Made by a program: the position numbers and the translations under genes. This document shows positions 9,450-18,992 of a stretch of DNA of 63,095 nt, in pieces. Under the pieces are notes generated by a model. It had not been told where the DNA came from, searched no databases, and saw only the letters and a program-made list of their open reading frames with translations. Source of the stretch: CAZKNF01 sp964554105 (lineage in GTDB: Bacteria; Bacteroidota; Rhodothermia; Rhodothermales; VXPQ01); contig CAZKNF010000013.1 in the NCBI GenBank assembly GCA_964554105.1, forward strand, positions 1-63,095. Reading direction: 5' to 3'. Position 1 is the first letter of the stretch, and every line of letters begins with the position of its first letter.

Positions 9450-10373
9450 ATGAAGATTCTCGTTAGCGGAGGTGCCGGTTTTATCGGCTCACACGTCGCC
9501 GATGCGCTGTTGGCAAATGATCATTCCGTCCACGTACTGGATAATCTGTCGGGTGGAAGGAGGGAGAACGTGCCGGAGCAGGCCGTTTTTCACGAGCTTG
9601 ATATCCGTGAGGACAAGGTGCACGCGCTTTTCGAACGAGAACGATACGATGTGCTCGTCCATCATGCGGCACAGATGGATGTGCGCCGTTCAGTAGCAGA
9701 TCCGAAGTTCGACGCCGACGTCAATGTTGTCGGTTTCTTAAATCTGATGGAAGCCGGGAAGAAGCACGGTCTCCAAAAAGTCGTGTTTGCCTCGACCGGG
9801 GGCGCAATCTACGGCGAGCCGGAATACACTCCGCAGGACGAGTCGCACCCACTTAGACCCCTGTCGCCTTACGGCATCACGAAGCTCTGCACCGAACGTT
9901 ATCTCTACTACTACGATCAGGAATACGGCATCTCGCACGTTGCCCTCCGGTACGCGAACGTATATGGACCGAGACAGAATCCGCACGGGGAGGCGGGCGT
10001 GGTAGCGATCTTTACGGAACGGATGCTCGACGAAAGTCAGCCTGTTATCTACGGTGACGGCGAGCAAACGCGCGACTATGTCTTCGTCGGGGACGTGGTA
10101 CACGCAAATGTACGGGCGCTTGACTACGAGCAGTCCGGCACGTTCAACGTTGGTACGTCGGTTGAGACGAATGTGAACGAACTCTTCCGGGCCATCCGAT
10201 TGCACATTGATGAATCGATAGACGAAGTGCACGAGAAGGGCCGACCTGGGGAGCAGCGTAGAAGTGTGCTCGACTATTCATACTCGAAACGTGAATTGGG
10301 TTGGTCGCCCGAGGTAGAGCTCGACGATGGCCTCGCAGAAACAGTCGATTGGTTTCGGTCCAGGAAGTCGTAA
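9450..10373 (+). CDS. NAD-dependent epimerase/dehydratase, UDP-glucose 4-epimerase type
   Basis: Extended short-chain dehydrogenase. The Rossmann motif GGAGFIGSH is at residues 8-16, the acidic residue of VLDNLSGG binds the adenosine ribose, and the active-site motif SPYGITKLCTERYL has the YxxxK pair. The sequence NVYGPRQNPHGEAGVV resembles UDP-sugar epimerases closest to GalE and UDP-glucuronate 4-epimerase. The 307 residues are normal. The exact sugar cannot be decided from sequence. It ends five bases before scpA, so it may share its transcript. Confidence 0.88.
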   Translation: MKILVSGGAGFIGSHVADALLANDHSVHVLDNLSGGRRENVPEQAVFHELDIREDKVHALFERERYDVLVHHAAQMDVRRSVADPKFDADVNVVGFLNLMEAGKKHGLQKVVFASTGGAIYGEPEYTPQDESHPLRPLSPYGITKLCTERYLYYYDQEYGISHVALRYANVYGPRQNPHGEAGVVAIFTERMLDESQPVIYGDGEQTRDYVFVGDVVHANVRALDYEQSGTFNVGTSVETNVNELFRAIRLHIDESIDEVHEKGRPGEQRRSVLDYSYSKRELGWSPEVELDDGLAETVDWFRSRKS

Positions 10374-10378
10374 GAGCG

Positions 10379-11116
10379 ATGTACCGTATACAAGTCGAGG
10401 ACTTCGAAGGCCCTCTTGACCTGCTGCTGTATTTCATCCGTCGTGACGAGCTGGATGTCTTCGATATTCCGATCGCGCAGATCGCGGATGAATACCTCGA
10501 TTACGTGCGCGTGCTCGAGCAAATTGATCTCGACAGCGTGGGGGACTTCCTCTACATGGCCGCCCTGCTGATCAACATCAAGGCGCGTATGCTTCTGCCT
10601 CAACAGGAAGTCGATGCAGAAGGAGACGCGATAGATCCACGGCGCGAGCTCGTCGAAAGATTGCTGGAGTACATTCGATATAAAGAAGCATCGACCAACC
10701 TCACTGAATTGCATGCAGAACGGTCGGAGCGTTTCACTCGGGGCCGTGCTTCGTCCGAGCGTCCCCGTTGGGAAGGCCAGGTGAACGTACCATACGACAC
10801 CAACGTCTTCGACCTTATTTCTGCGCTTCGACGCATTCTAACCGAAGCTTCCGAGGAACCCGTGCACGCCGTCGCCCGCGAAGAGTATACGATCGAGCAG
10901 CAGCGGCAATTTCTGCTCGACCTCCTCGATAAACAGCGGAAGATCACGTTTTCCGCGGCTGTGACAGGTCGTACGAAGCCCTTCATCATCGCAACCTTTC
11001 TCAGTATCCTCGAGCTCGCACGGCAGCAGCGCGTGTGGATCTCTGTGTCGGAAGCGGAGCCGCTCGATTTTTCGGTGGAAGCTAGAGAACCCGAGCTCGT
11101 TGAAGAATCCGAATAG
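10379..11116 (+). CDS. scpA: Segregation and condensation protein A
   Basis: Kleisin subunit of the Smc-ScpAB condensin that organises and segregates the chromosome. The N-terminal sequence YRIQVEDFEGPLDLLLYFI and the segment ALLINIKARMLLPQ are hallmarks of ScpA. The ATG at 10379 is chosen because conservation starts there; an in-frame extension back to 10301 would overlap the epimerase. The protein is 245 residues, with a C-terminal winged-helix part that binds SMC heads. scpB follows after 13 bases. Confidence 0.95.
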   Translation: MYRIQVEDFEGPLDLLLYFIRRDELDVFDIPIAQIADEYLDYVRVLEQIDLDSVGDFLYMAALLINIKARMLLPQQEVDAEGDAIDPRRELVERLLEYIRYKEASTNLTELHAERSERFTRGRASSERPRWEGQVNVPYDTNVFDLISALRRILTEASEEPVHAVAREEYTIEQQRQFLLDLLDKQRKITFSAAVTGRTKPFIIATFLSILELARQQRVWISVSEAEPLDFSVEAREPELVEESE

Positions 11117-11129
11117 ATCCGACGGAACC

Positions 11130-11768
11130 ATGGCTTCGATCTACGAACTGCTCGAGCGAGGTCTTCAGCGCGTCGTAGAGGCACTCGTCTTCGCAGCCGA
11201 TAAACCGGTCGCACCTGCGGAAATTGCGGAAGTCTATGCGCAGGTCACGGGAGAGGACGAGCCCGCTGAACAACAAATCCGGGAGGCCGTCGAAAGGTTG
11301 AACTCGTTCTATGAGGAGACCGAGAGGTCGTTTAGGATTGAAGTCTGGGCGGAAGGATTTCGGATGGCTACGGTTTCTTCTGTGGCGCCATTTTTAAAGT
11401 CTTACTTCAATCGCGAGCAAGAACAGCGGCTCTCCCGTTCACTTCTGGAGACGCTCTCAATTATTGCATACAAACAACCGGTGACTAAGCCGGAAGTGGA
11501 TTTCGTTCGCGGTGTGGATTCCGGTTACGCCGTCAACAAGCTGTTGGAGAAAGGCATGGTGGACGTGGTCGGACGCAGCGTCTCACTCGGTCGTCCACTT
11601 CTCTATGGCACTACGCACTTTTTTCTCGAGCAGTTCGGGCTGAGCACCACGGAGGATCTGCCGGATCTTCGGGAAATCGAAGAAATTCTCGACGATCCAG
11701 CATTTAACAGGGAGCGGGCGCAGCTCCTGCGCCTTGAGGAAGAGAATCGACCGGACGAGTCCCCGTGA
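11130..11768 (+). CDS. scpB: Segregation and condensation protein B
   Basis: Winged-helix dimer that binds ScpA in the condensin complex. The segment LLETLSIIAYKQPVTKPEVDFVRGVDS is the family signature, followed by GRPLLYGTTHFFLEQFGL. The ATG at 11130 begins the conserved helix; a TTG at 11100 inside scpA is less likely. The protein is 212 residues. Its stop overlaps the next start as GTGA, which suggests coupled translation. Confidence 0.95.
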   Translation: MASIYELLERGLQRVVEALVFAADKPVAPAEIAEVYAQVTGEDEPAEQQIREAVERLNSFYEETERSFRIEVWAEGFRMATVSSVAPFLKSYFNREQEQRLSRSLLETLSIIAYKQPVTKPEVDFVRGVDSGYAVNKLLEKGMVDVVGRSVSLGRPLLYGTTHFFLEQFGLSTTEDLPDLREIEEILDDPAFNRERAQLLRLEEENRPDESP

Positions 11769-11965
11769 CACTTGCCTTGAAAGTATTGTATGTCGGTGCA
11801 TCCGTGCTTGCACTCATCGCGCTTGTGCTCGGATTCTACGACTATACTGTGGCTCCAGATGACCAGCGAAATCTGCTGTTTGATATCGTGCTTCCGCTCG
11901 GAATGTTGATCGTCATTGTCGTTCTCTACCGGCGTCGCAAGGGCGAACTTGAAGGGAGTGGATAG
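11765..11965 (+). CDS. Small two-helix membrane protein
   Basis: Predicted protein of 66 residues starting with GTG that overlaps the scpB stop by four bases. Two hydrophobic segments (about residues 6-25 and 38-56) are separated by a short polar loop containing TVAPDDQRN, and the tail YRRRKGELEGSG is basic. The topology would place both ends in the cytoplasm. I do not recognise a family. Its position between scpB and the pseudouridine synthase and the overlapping start are the main support that it is expressed. Confidence 0.6.
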   Translation: MTLALKVLYVGASVLALIALVLGFYDYTVAPDDQRNLLFDIVLPLGMLIVIVVLYRRRKGELEGSG

Positions 11966-12107
11966 ACCGAAGAACGGGAGGGTATATTTCTCGGCGTCAG
12001 AACACGATTGCGCCTGGAACGTTCATTCCACACATTTTCATAGACGGAATACAGGGTCGCAGATTTTATCGAATGCGATTCTGGCCGTTCTTTCATTTGC
12101 GTTTCCG

Positions 12108-12959
12108 ATGCCGCGAAACAACACATCATCAGGTCGCCGAAATTCTTCCTCCAGGAGAGAGGATGACAAGACAGGCGGGGATGCACGTCGGTTGGATAGA
12201 GCGACCGGCGGGGCTGATTCAGGCGCACGAGCCGAGTCAATGCGTTTGAATAAGTATATCGCGCGCGCCGGTGTGTGCTCTCGTCGGAAGGCGGACGAAG
12301 CGATCCAGAAGGGCAGGGTCAAAGTCAATGGGACCATAGTAACGGAACTCGGATCGCGAGTTCAAGAATCGGATGAAGTGGAGGTAAATGGTCGAACGAT
12401 CTCACCTCGTCGTCACGAATACATTCTGCTCAATAAGCCGAAAAACACGATTACGACGACGGATGACCCCCACGACCGGGAAACGGTAATGGAGTTGATC
12501 GCGCTGACGGAAAGGGAGAAGCGGGGTCTGTATCCTGTGGGCCGCCTCGATCGCGATACGACCGGCGTGCTGCTCGTCACAAATGATGGTGATCTTGCCC
12601 ATCGGTTGATGCATCCGAGTTTCGAGATCGAGAAGCTCTATCGTGTGCGTACGAAGGACCCCGTCAAGCCCCACGAACTCGACCGTCTCCGAAAGGGTGT
12701 CAGGCTCGACGATGGGGAAGCCAGAGCGGACAGGGCGGCCTATCTGGCCATTCCAGATCATCGTGATGTTGGTTTGAGCATCCATGAAGGGCGAAATCGA
12801 CAGATTCGCCGCATGTTCGAGGAGCTCGGTCACGAGGTCGTGTCGTTAGACCGCGTCAGGTATGCGGGGCTTACCGCTGAAGACGTCCGGCCGGGAAAGT
12901 GGCGCCGTCTTGCCGAACACGAAGTGCGGCAGCTGCGTCGACAGGTAAAACTGACGTGA
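12108..12959 (+). CDS. rluB: 23S rRNA pseudouridine synthase, RsuA/RluB/RluE/RluF family
   Basis: Makes pseudouridine in rRNA, most likely in 23S rRNA helix 93. An S4 RNA-binding domain (MRLNKYIARAGVCSRRKADEAI) is followed by the catalytic domain with the Asp motif GRLDRDTTGVLLVTNDG and the GRNRQIRRMFE block. The ATG at 12108 leaves a 44-residue basic, Ser/Arg-rich leader before the S4 domain, as in other RluB; a start at 12240 directly at the S4 domain is possible. Neighbouring scpA/scpB is the usual context for rluB. The exact target base is inferred. Confidence 0.9.
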   Translation: MPRNNTSSGRRNSSSRREDDKTGGDARRLDRATGGADSGARAESMRLNKYIARAGVCSRRKADEAIQKGRVKVNGTIVTELGSRVQESDEVEVNGRTISPRRHEYILLNKPKNTITTTDDPHDRETVMELIALTEREKRGLYPVGRLDRDTTGVLLVTNDGDLAHRLMHPSFEIEKLYRVRTKDPVKPHELDRLRKGVRLDDGEARADRAAYLAIPDHRDVGLSIHEGRNRQIRRMFEELGHEVVSLDRVRYAGLTAEDVRPGKWRRLAEHEVRQLRRQVKLT

Positions 12960-13057
12960 ATCCAGAGGAGCCTGCCGCGACGATAGTTTGATACCGCATT
13001 TACGTAGGCGTCTGGTAGGTTTGGAGCGGCCGACAAAACATCCATCAGGAACGAGAG

Positions 13058-14545
13058 ATGATCACTGAAAGCACGGTACTCGAGCGCATTAGGGCACATG
13101 GACTCACGTATGACGACGTACTGCTAGCTCCCCAGCGCTCGAGCGTCATGCCGCGTGATGCATCCACGAAAACGTGGCTCACGCAGCGGGTCGAGTTGAA
13201 TATTCCTTTGCTGTCTGCGGCCATGGATACCGTGACCGAGGCTGAAATGGCTATTGCGATGGCTCGCGAGGGAGGCGTTGGCGTGCTTCACAAGAACATG
13301 ACCATTGACCAACAGGCCGAGGAAGTCCGACGCGTGAAACGATCGGAGAGCGGTATGATACTTGACCCGATCACGCTCCATCCCGAGAATCGAGTTGCCG
13401 ACGCGCGCTCCATGATGGCACGCTTCCATATCGGCGGCATTCCGGTCGTCGATCATCAGCACAGGTTGGTAGGTATCGTAACGAATCGTGACTTGCGTTT
13501 TCAACGCGACGGAAGTGTTCAGCTGGGCTCCATCATGACACATGAGGAGCTGATTACCGCTCCGATAGGTACGACGCTCCAGCAGGCAGAGGCCATTCTT
13601 CAGGAACATAAGATCGAGAAGCTTCCCGTACTCGATGAGGAGGGCTTCCTTAAGGGGCTGATCACGTTCAAAGACCTCGAGAAAAAGCGAAAGCATCCAA
13701 ACGCATCAAAGGATGCACACGGGCGTCTTCGCGTCGGCGCGGCCGTCGGCGTAACCGCCGACGTGCTCGATCGTGTGGCCGCACTTCTCGAAACCGGCGT
13801 CGATTTCGTCGTTGTAGATACCGCTCATGGGCATTCGGAAGGAGTCATGCGGACGGTCGAGAGGGTTAAAGAGTTCACGGAAGATGTAGACGTCATCGCC
13901 GGGAATGTAGGCACAGCGGAAGCTACAGAGGATCTGATCTCCGCTGGCGCGGATGCGGTGAAAGTCGGCATCGGACCGGGGTCGATCTGTACGACCCGTG
14001 TCGTGGCCGGTGTTGGGGTTCCGCAGCTCACCGCGATAATGGAGTGCTCGGAGGTAGCACGTCCTCGCGGAATACCGATCATCGCGGACGGCGGGATCAA
14101 GCAAACCGGTGATATTCCGAAAGCCATAGCGGCCGGAGCAAGTACCGTGATGATCGGAGGACTGTTTGCTCGCGTCGAGGAGAGCCCGGGTGAGACCATT
14201 CTTTATGAAGGGAGAAAATACAAGAGCTATCGGGGTATGGGTTCGGTCGGCGCTATGGAGGCGGGGTCAAAGGACCGCTACTTCCAGGATGCCGAGGACG
14301 ACCTTGCCAAGCTGGTTCCGGAGGGAATCGAGGGACGCGTGCCGTACGGCGGCCATCTAAGCGAAGTGGTGTTTCAGATGATGGGCGGCCTCAGGGCGGC
14401 GATGGGCTACTGCGGCGCGGCATCCCTCACGGAGTTGCAGGAACGGGCGCAGTTCATTCGCGTGAGCAGCGCGGGTCAACGTGAGAGCCATCCGCATGAC
14501 ATCTTCATTACGAAGGAAGCGCCTAACTACAGCTCGCGCGGCTAA
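13058..14545 (+). CDS. guaB: Inosine-5'-monophosphate dehydrogenase
   Basis: Oxidises IMP to XMP with NAD, the first step from IMP to GMP. Conserved parts are LTYDDVLLAPQRSSVMP near the N-terminus, two CBS domains (about residues 95-210) and the active-site loop GIGPGSICTTRVV with catalytic Cys at residue 311. The flap and distal Arg region EGIEGRVPYGG follows. The 495 residues are normal. GGAACGAGAG before the ATG is a fair ribosome-binding site. It appears to be a single transcription unit; no purine riboswitch is visible in the 98-base gap before it. Confidence 0.97.
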   Translation: MITESTVLERIRAHGLTYDDVLLAPQRSSVMPRDASTKTWLTQRVELNIPLLSAAMDTVTEAEMAIAMAREGGVGVLHKNMTIDQQAEEVRRVKRSESGMILDPITLHPENRVADARSMMARFHIGGIPVVDHQHRLVGIVTNRDLRFQRDGSVQLGSIMTHEELITAPIGTTLQQAEAILQEHKIEKLPVLDEEGFLKGLITFKDLEKKRKHPNASKDAHGRLRVGAAVGVTADVLDRVAALLETGVDFVVVDTAHGHSEGVMRTVERVKEFTEDVDVIAGNVGTAEATEDLISAGADAVKVGIGPGSICTTRVVAGVGVPQLTAIMECSEVARPRGIPIIADGGIKQTGDIPKAIAAGASTVMIGGLFARVEESPGETILYEGRKYKSYRGMGSVGAMEAGSKDRYFQDAEDDLAKLVPEGIEGRVPYGGHLSEVVFQMMGGLRAAMGYCGAASLTELQERAQFIRVSSAGQRESHPHDIFITKEAPNYSSRG

Positions 14546-14654
14546 GGAGCATCCAGAAGAAATCTTCGGGTGCCGCGCGGCATATGCAAGCCGCCGCATC
14601 TTCATGGCCCGTCATCCGTAGAGCGTTGTCTCAGGCTTTAATGGATGGAATAAA

Positions 14655-15020
14655 ATGGCCATGAATCTCACCAGACGAATTGACCTCGTCGGCTACCTTC
14701 ACATCGCCTACGGCTCTGTCTTGCTCGTACTCGGGCTCTTCATTTTGATCGCGGCTACAGTAGGGACCTTCCTATTTCCTCTCATCGCCACGTGGGCGGT
14801 TGCGGCTGGAGCAAATGTCACAGCCGCGCTCATCCTTTGGGCAATCGGCCTGCCATCGATAGTCGCGGGCATCGGTGTTATACGTCGCTTCTCATGGGCA
14901 CGCGTCCTGATCATCGTCCTGAGTGTTGTCGATCTGTTCAGCGTGCCCCTTGGAACCGCACTCGGCGCCTTCTCTTTGTGGACGTTGCTCAAGAACGCCG
15001 CCAGCTACGAATTTAGCTAG
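14655..15020 (+). CDS. Small multi-pass membrane protein
   Basis: Predicted membrane protein of 121 residues with three to four hydrophobic segments (about 12-38, 42-72 and 82-112). A short basic loop RRFSWARV lies between the later segments. The pattern resembles small DUF-type integral membrane proteins common in Bacteroidota, but I cannot name a family. The start is the ATG at 14655; a second ATG two codons on is equally possible. Confidence 0.65.
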   Translation: MAMNLTRRIDLVGYLHIAYGSVLLVLGLFILIAATVGTFLFPLIATWAVAAGANVTAALILWAIGLPSIVAGIGVIRRFSWARVLIIVLSVVDLFSVPLGTALGAFSLWTLLKNAASYEFS

Positions 15021-15077
15021 GTGTGAAACTCGGGCGGGGAAGCTCCCTGATATTTCGTGGAAGCCTGCAAGACCGGT

Positions 15078-16145
15078 ATGAAGCGCCACATGCACCTCGC
15101 GCGCAAGTATCTCGAGCGCCTTGATGTCGATGCAATCCTTCTTACGTCCCTCGCTGACGTGCGATGGACCGCCAATTTCACGGGATCGAATGGGCTCTTG
15201 TTTGTCTTTCAAGACGATGCGGTTCTTGTCACCGACGGCCGTTATAGAACGCAGGCGGCGTCTGAGGTCTTCGACGCAAAGGTCGTGATCGGAGGCCACG
15301 ATCTAATCGGTCATGCCGCAGACGTTGATCTCCTGTCTAGCTGCCGCCGCGTGGCGTTCCAGTCCGATGCCGTTACGGTCGCGAAATACGAGGCTCTTGT
15401 CGAGCGCTTCGATGGAATCGAATGGGTCGATGCGGAGGAGCTCTTGGTGACCGACGTTGCCTCGAAAGCAGACGAGGAAGTGGAGCGCATGCGCGAAGCC
15501 CAGCGACTCACGGATACAGTCTTTGAAGCGATGCTGCCGGCGATTCGGCCGGGCATGACGGAAATCGAGGTCGCCGCCGAGATTGTCTATCGACACCTCA
15601 AGCACGGAGCGGAGAGAATGGCGTTCGAGCCGATCGTCGCGAGCGGCCCGAACTCGGCGCTTCCGCATGCTCAGCCAACGGCGAGAATCCTGCAGCACGG
15701 CGACGTACTTCTGCTGGATTTCGGGTGCTTTCTCGACGGTTATGCCTCAGACATGACGCGCACCATCGCTCTCGGTGAGCCCGGTTCCGAGGTCCGAGAA
15801 GTATACGAAGTAGTCCTCGCCGCTCAGCGGAGCGCACTGAACGCGGCACGTTCCCGCATACGCTCTTCCGATCTCGATGCTGCAGCTCGCGACGTGATCG
15901 CCGAGGCCGGTTACGAACTGCAGTTCCCGCACAGCCTCGGCCACGGTGTAGGCCTCCAGGTGCATGAATGGCCGCGCATCTCCCATACCGCAGAATACCT
16001 GCTGCCTGACGGCTGTGTCATAACAATCGAGCCGGGAATTTATCTACCGGATCGGTTTGGAGTGCGGATTGAAGACATGGTTAGATTACTGCCGAACGAG
16101 TGCGAGAATCTGACGAACGCCCCGAAGGAGTTGATTGTGCTTTAG
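15078..16145 (+). CDS. M24 family Xaa-Pro aminopeptidase
   Basis: Metallo-aminopeptidase that removes an N-terminal residue before proline. The creatinase-like N-terminal domain (residues 1-130) precedes the pita-bread domain. The five metal ligands are recognisable: both Asp in LLDFGCFLDGYASDMTRT, His in GHGVGLQVHEW, Glu in ITIEPGIYLP and Glu in VRIEDMV. The ATG at 15078 is chosen over the GTG at 15057 and gives 355 residues. A paralogue lies at 51716-52837. Which of the two is PepP- or PepQ-like cannot be decided. Confidence 0.92.
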   Translation: MKRHMHLARKYLERLDVDAILLTSLADVRWTANFTGSNGLLFVFQDDAVLVTDGRYRTQAASEVFDAKVVIGGHDLIGHAADVDLLSSCRRVAFQSDAVTVAKYEALVERFDGIEWVDAEELLVTDVASKADEEVERMREAQRLTDTVFEAMLPAIRPGMTEIEVAAEIVYRHLKHGAERMAFEPIVASGPNSALPHAQPTARILQHGDVLLLDFGCFLDGYASDMTRTIALGEPGSEVREVYEVVLAAQRSALNAARSRIRSSDLDAAARDVIAEAGYELQFPHSLGHGVGLQVHEWPRISHTAEYLLPDGCVITIEPGIYLPDRFGVRIEDMVRLLPNECENLTNAPKELIVL

Positions 16146-16269
16146 GCGCGCGCTGTCGAACCCCACTATCTACGCTCGAGAAATAACAAGCGTGTTGCTG
16201 TCGTACATCCTATGCCGCGGTAAGATGATGGTCCAGGCGAATTAGAACGCAATCTCGAGGGTTCTGCAG

Positions 16270-16464
16270 ATGGCTGAGCGCACGAACGGAAGCGGCAGCA
16301 ATACTACGATTGTCGTGGTCGTTGTACTTCTACTGATTGCTGTCGTTGTCTTCCTGTTTTTTTTCCGCCCTGCGGACATCCCGCAGACCGAGGACGATGG
16401 ACCTGATATTGAGCTCGAGGTCACCCCACCGGACGAGGGGAGTGCCGATTTGGATACGCTATAG
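16270..16464 (+). CDS. Small single-pass membrane protein
   Basis: Predicted protein of 64 residues with a short Ser/Asn/Gly-rich N-terminus, one strong transmembrane helix (about residues 13-33, mostly Val/Leu/Ile/Phe) and an acidic, Pro-rich tail that would lie in the periplasm if the N-terminus is inside. No family is recognised. It ends seven bases before the start of the phosphatase gene, which suggests joint transcription. Confidence 0.55.
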   Translation: MAERTNGSGSNTTIVVVVVLLLIAVVVFLFFFRPADIPQTEDDGPDIELEVTPPDEGSADLDTL

Positions 16465-16471
16465 GGCGGCG

Positions 16472-17386
16472 GTGTCAGATCCCCGTCACATCGCATCACG
16501 CCTGAGATGGATGATATGTGCTCTCTGCATCGCCATCCCTATGGCGGATTCAGCGGCTGACGACACACTTCCCTCGCTGCACGAGCATCACGTCGAATTC
16601 GTTACGGACTCACCCGAGATTCGCGTCACTCCAGCCGAAGATGACTCGAGCCGCATGCGGCTTTTTAGATGGATGATCGAGGATCTCGGCGGACTCGGCC
16701 GGGCGGTGGCTACGCCAAAGGTGGCACTATATTCTGCCGGCACGGTCGGAGGTACGTTGGCGTTCGCCTGGTCGGACGATGACCTCACGGCGCAGACGCG
16801 CGAGATATACACTGGTGAATTTCGAAATGTCCTAGAGGTGCTGGACTATATGGGCGGTCCGAAGATCAACCTTCCGGTCGTGGCACTGGCAGGGGCGTCG
16901 ATGTTCACCGGCAACATCAAGTTTCAAGATGCCGCGTTCACATCTCTGCAGACGCTCGTGTATGCCGGCGTGCTTGGGTATCTGTTGAAGGGAGTATTCG
17001 GACGAGCCCGTCCTGAGTGGACAATGCCGTACGAACCCTACGCCTTTTTCGACCGGACTGGCAAGAATCCGCTCTCCCACGAGGGTAACAGCTCATATCC
17101 GTCCGGACACGCCATCGCGTCATTCGGCATCATAACTCCATGGGTACTTTATTATCCAAGTCCGTTCACCTATGCATTGTACATCATTCCGACGGGCACG
17201 GCGATTTCAAGGGTCGCGCTCAACAAACACTGGCCGACCGATCTCGCGGTTGGTGGTCTCATCGGCGTCGCAATGGGCCGCTGGCTTGTGAACCGTCACA
17301 GGCGCGTGGAAGCTGACGAAACGCGGCTCGGCTTTCGTATGATGGAGGACGGAAAGGTTTTCTCACTTTGCATTCGTTTGAATTGA
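16472..17386 (+). CDS. PAP2-family membrane-associated phosphatase
   Basis: Phosphatidic-acid-phosphatase type 2 superfamily enzyme. The three signature motifs are present: KGVFGRARP, SYPSGH and SRVALNKHWPTD, the last with catalytic His and Asp. The likely start is the GTG at 16472, preceded by AGGGCGG. It gives a cleavable signal-like sequence (SRLRWMICALCIAIPMADSA) and 304 residues, so the enzyme acts in the periplasm or outer membrane. Substrates may be lipid or undecaprenyl pyrophosphates or phosphorylated sugars; sequence alone does not decide. Confidence 0.88.
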   Translation: MSDPRHIASRLRWMICALCIAIPMADSAADDTLPSLHEHHVEFVTDSPEIRVTPAEDDSSRMRLFRWMIEDLGGLGRAVATPKVALYSAGTVGGTLAFAWSDDDLTAQTREIYTGEFRNVLEVLDYMGGPKINLPVVALAGASMFTGNIKFQDAAFTSLQTLVYAGVLGYLLKGVFGRARPEWTMPYEPYAFFDRTGKNPLSHEGNSSYPSGHAIASFGIITPWVLYYPSPFTYALYIIPTGTAISRVALNKHWPTDLAVGGLIGVAMGRWLVNRHRRVEADETRLGFRMMEDGKVFSLCIRLN

Positions 17387-17405
17387 GGGCCGGCGACGGC
17401 GCTAC

Positions 17406-18920
17406 ATGGCCAGTTTTCCGGAATATGAGAGCTATGACGCGGTCGGACTTGCGCAACTTGTGCGCAACGGATACATCTCTTCCGGGGAAGTGCTAGAGTC
17501 GGCGATCGAACGCATCGAAGAGCGTAATCCGGTGCTGAACGCCGTTATCCACAAAATGTATGATCAGGCAAGGCTGCAGATCGATCGGGGCCTTCCTGAA
17601 GGTGCATTCAGAGGCGTCCCGTTCCTTCTGAAAGACCTCACCGCAGCTCTGGAGGGCGAACCTCTTCGAGCAGGCTCTCGATTCATGGAAGGCTTTGTTT
17701 CCACACAGACTTCGACACTGGTGAAGCGATACTTGAGAGCCGGTCTCGTCGTAATCGGGAAAACCAACACCCCCGAGTTTGGCATAACGCCCTTTACCGA
17801 ACCTGCAGCGTTCGGGCCAACGGGAAATCCATGGGACATCGCCCGGACTCCCGGAGGATCGAGCGGTGGATCGGCCGCAGCGGTTGCTGCCGGGATGGTC
17901 CCGGCGGCTCATGGAGGGGATGGCGGAGGATCGATTCGCATTCCTGCGTCGTGCTGCGGCCTGTTCGGATTCAAGCCAACGCGGGCGCGAACTCCCTCGG
18001 GTCCGGAAACCGGCTATCAATGGCACGGCTGCGTCGTCGAGCACGTGCTTACACGGTCGGTCAGAGATAGCGCATGCTTGCTCGACGTCACGGAGGGACC
18101 CGACGTCGGTGCCCCGTATTTTCCGCCTCCTCCGAAGAGAAGCTTCCGTTCCGAAGTTGACCGCGACCCGGCAACCCTGCGGATCGCTTTCACGGCGCAT
18201 CCATTCATGGGGTCGACGGTTCATGTGGATTGTAGGAAAGCTGTCGAAGATGCCGTTGACCTCCTGGAGGACCTCGGGCACGACGTGGAAGAAACCAGGC
18301 CACCGATCGACGGAGAGCGATTGGCAGAGGCGTTCCTCACAATGATATGTTCAGAGGTGTGGACGGAAGTCCTGGAGGCCGCGGAAGGAAGTGGCCGCTC
18401 GCCCAACCAAAAGTACTTCGAACCCGGCACGTGGCTTCTTGCACTTATCGGCCGGACACTTCCAGCACAGGAGTTGAGTCGCGCCCTTCGAGACATGCAT
18501 GATCAGGCACGAATCGTAGGCACGTTCTTTCAAGATTACGACATTCTGCTTACACCGACTCTTGCATCGCCGCCATTCGAAACGGGCGCCCTGCAACCGT
18601 CCGCGCTCGAAGCGCTTGCGGTACGAGTGACGGGCCGCGCGCATGCGGGACGCCTCCTCAGGCTGCTCGATGTCCTCGGCACAGTTTCTGGTCGGGTTTT
18701 CGACTTCACCCCGTATACTCCGGTATTCAATGTCACGGGGCAGCCGGCCATGTCGGTGCCGTTGTACTGGAACGATGCAGACCTTCCAATCGGTGTACAG
18801 CTTGTCGGTCGATACGCCGAGGAATCACAGCTATTTCGTCTCGCCAGTCAGCTCGAGCGGGCGCGTCCATGGTTTCATCGAGTTCCTCACCATCGGCTGA
18901 AGCAAAACGCTGCCGTGTAG
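17406..18920 (+). CDS. Amidase-signature family amidase
   Basis: Ser-cisSer-Lys amidohydrolase. The catalytic Lys is K76 (FLLKDL), the cis-Ser is about S152 in PGGSSGGSAAAVAAGM, and the nucleophile is S176 in GGDGGGSIRIPAS. The 504 residues fit stand-alone amidases rather than GatA. No GatB or GatC gene lies nearby, and the sequence TRARTPSGPETGYQWHG differs from GatA. Members hydrolyse diverse amides such as aryl amides, nylon oligomers or fatty-acid amides; the substrate here is unknown. Confidence 0.92.
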   Translation: MASFPEYESYDAVGLAQLVRNGYISSGEVLESAIERIEERNPVLNAVIHKMYDQARLQIDRGLPEGAFRGVPFLLKDLTAALEGEPLRAGSRFMEGFVSTQTSTLVKRYLRAGLVVIGKTNTPEFGITPFTEPAAFGPTGNPWDIARTPGGSSGGSAAAVAAGMVPAAHGGDGGGSIRIPASCCGLFGFKPTRARTPSGPETGYQWHGCVVEHVLTRSVRDSACLLDVTEGPDVGAPYFPPPPKRSFRSEVDRDPATLRIAFTAHPFMGSTVHVDCRKAVEDAVDLLEDLGHDVEETRPPIDGERLAEAFLTMICSEVWTEVLEAAEGSGRSPNQKYFEPGTWLLALIGRTLPAQELSRALRDMHDQARIVGTFFQDYDILLTPTLASPPFETGALQPSALEALAVRVTGRAHAGRLLRLLDVLGTVSGRVFDFTPYTPVFNVTGQPAMSVPLYWNDADLPIGVQLVGRYAEESQLFRLASQLERARPWFHRVPHHRLKQNAAV

Positions 18921-18992
18921 CGTGGGAATCAAAGTTGTTGCGTCGGTGGGAATAATCCACTTTGTCTTACCAGGCTCTTTTAACCACGTGCT

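Noticed and set aside
17406..18920. GatA subunit of the amidotransferase
   Set aside because: The amidase lacks GatB and GatC neighbours and its sequence fits stand-alone amidases; GlnRS in the window also removes the need to assume it.
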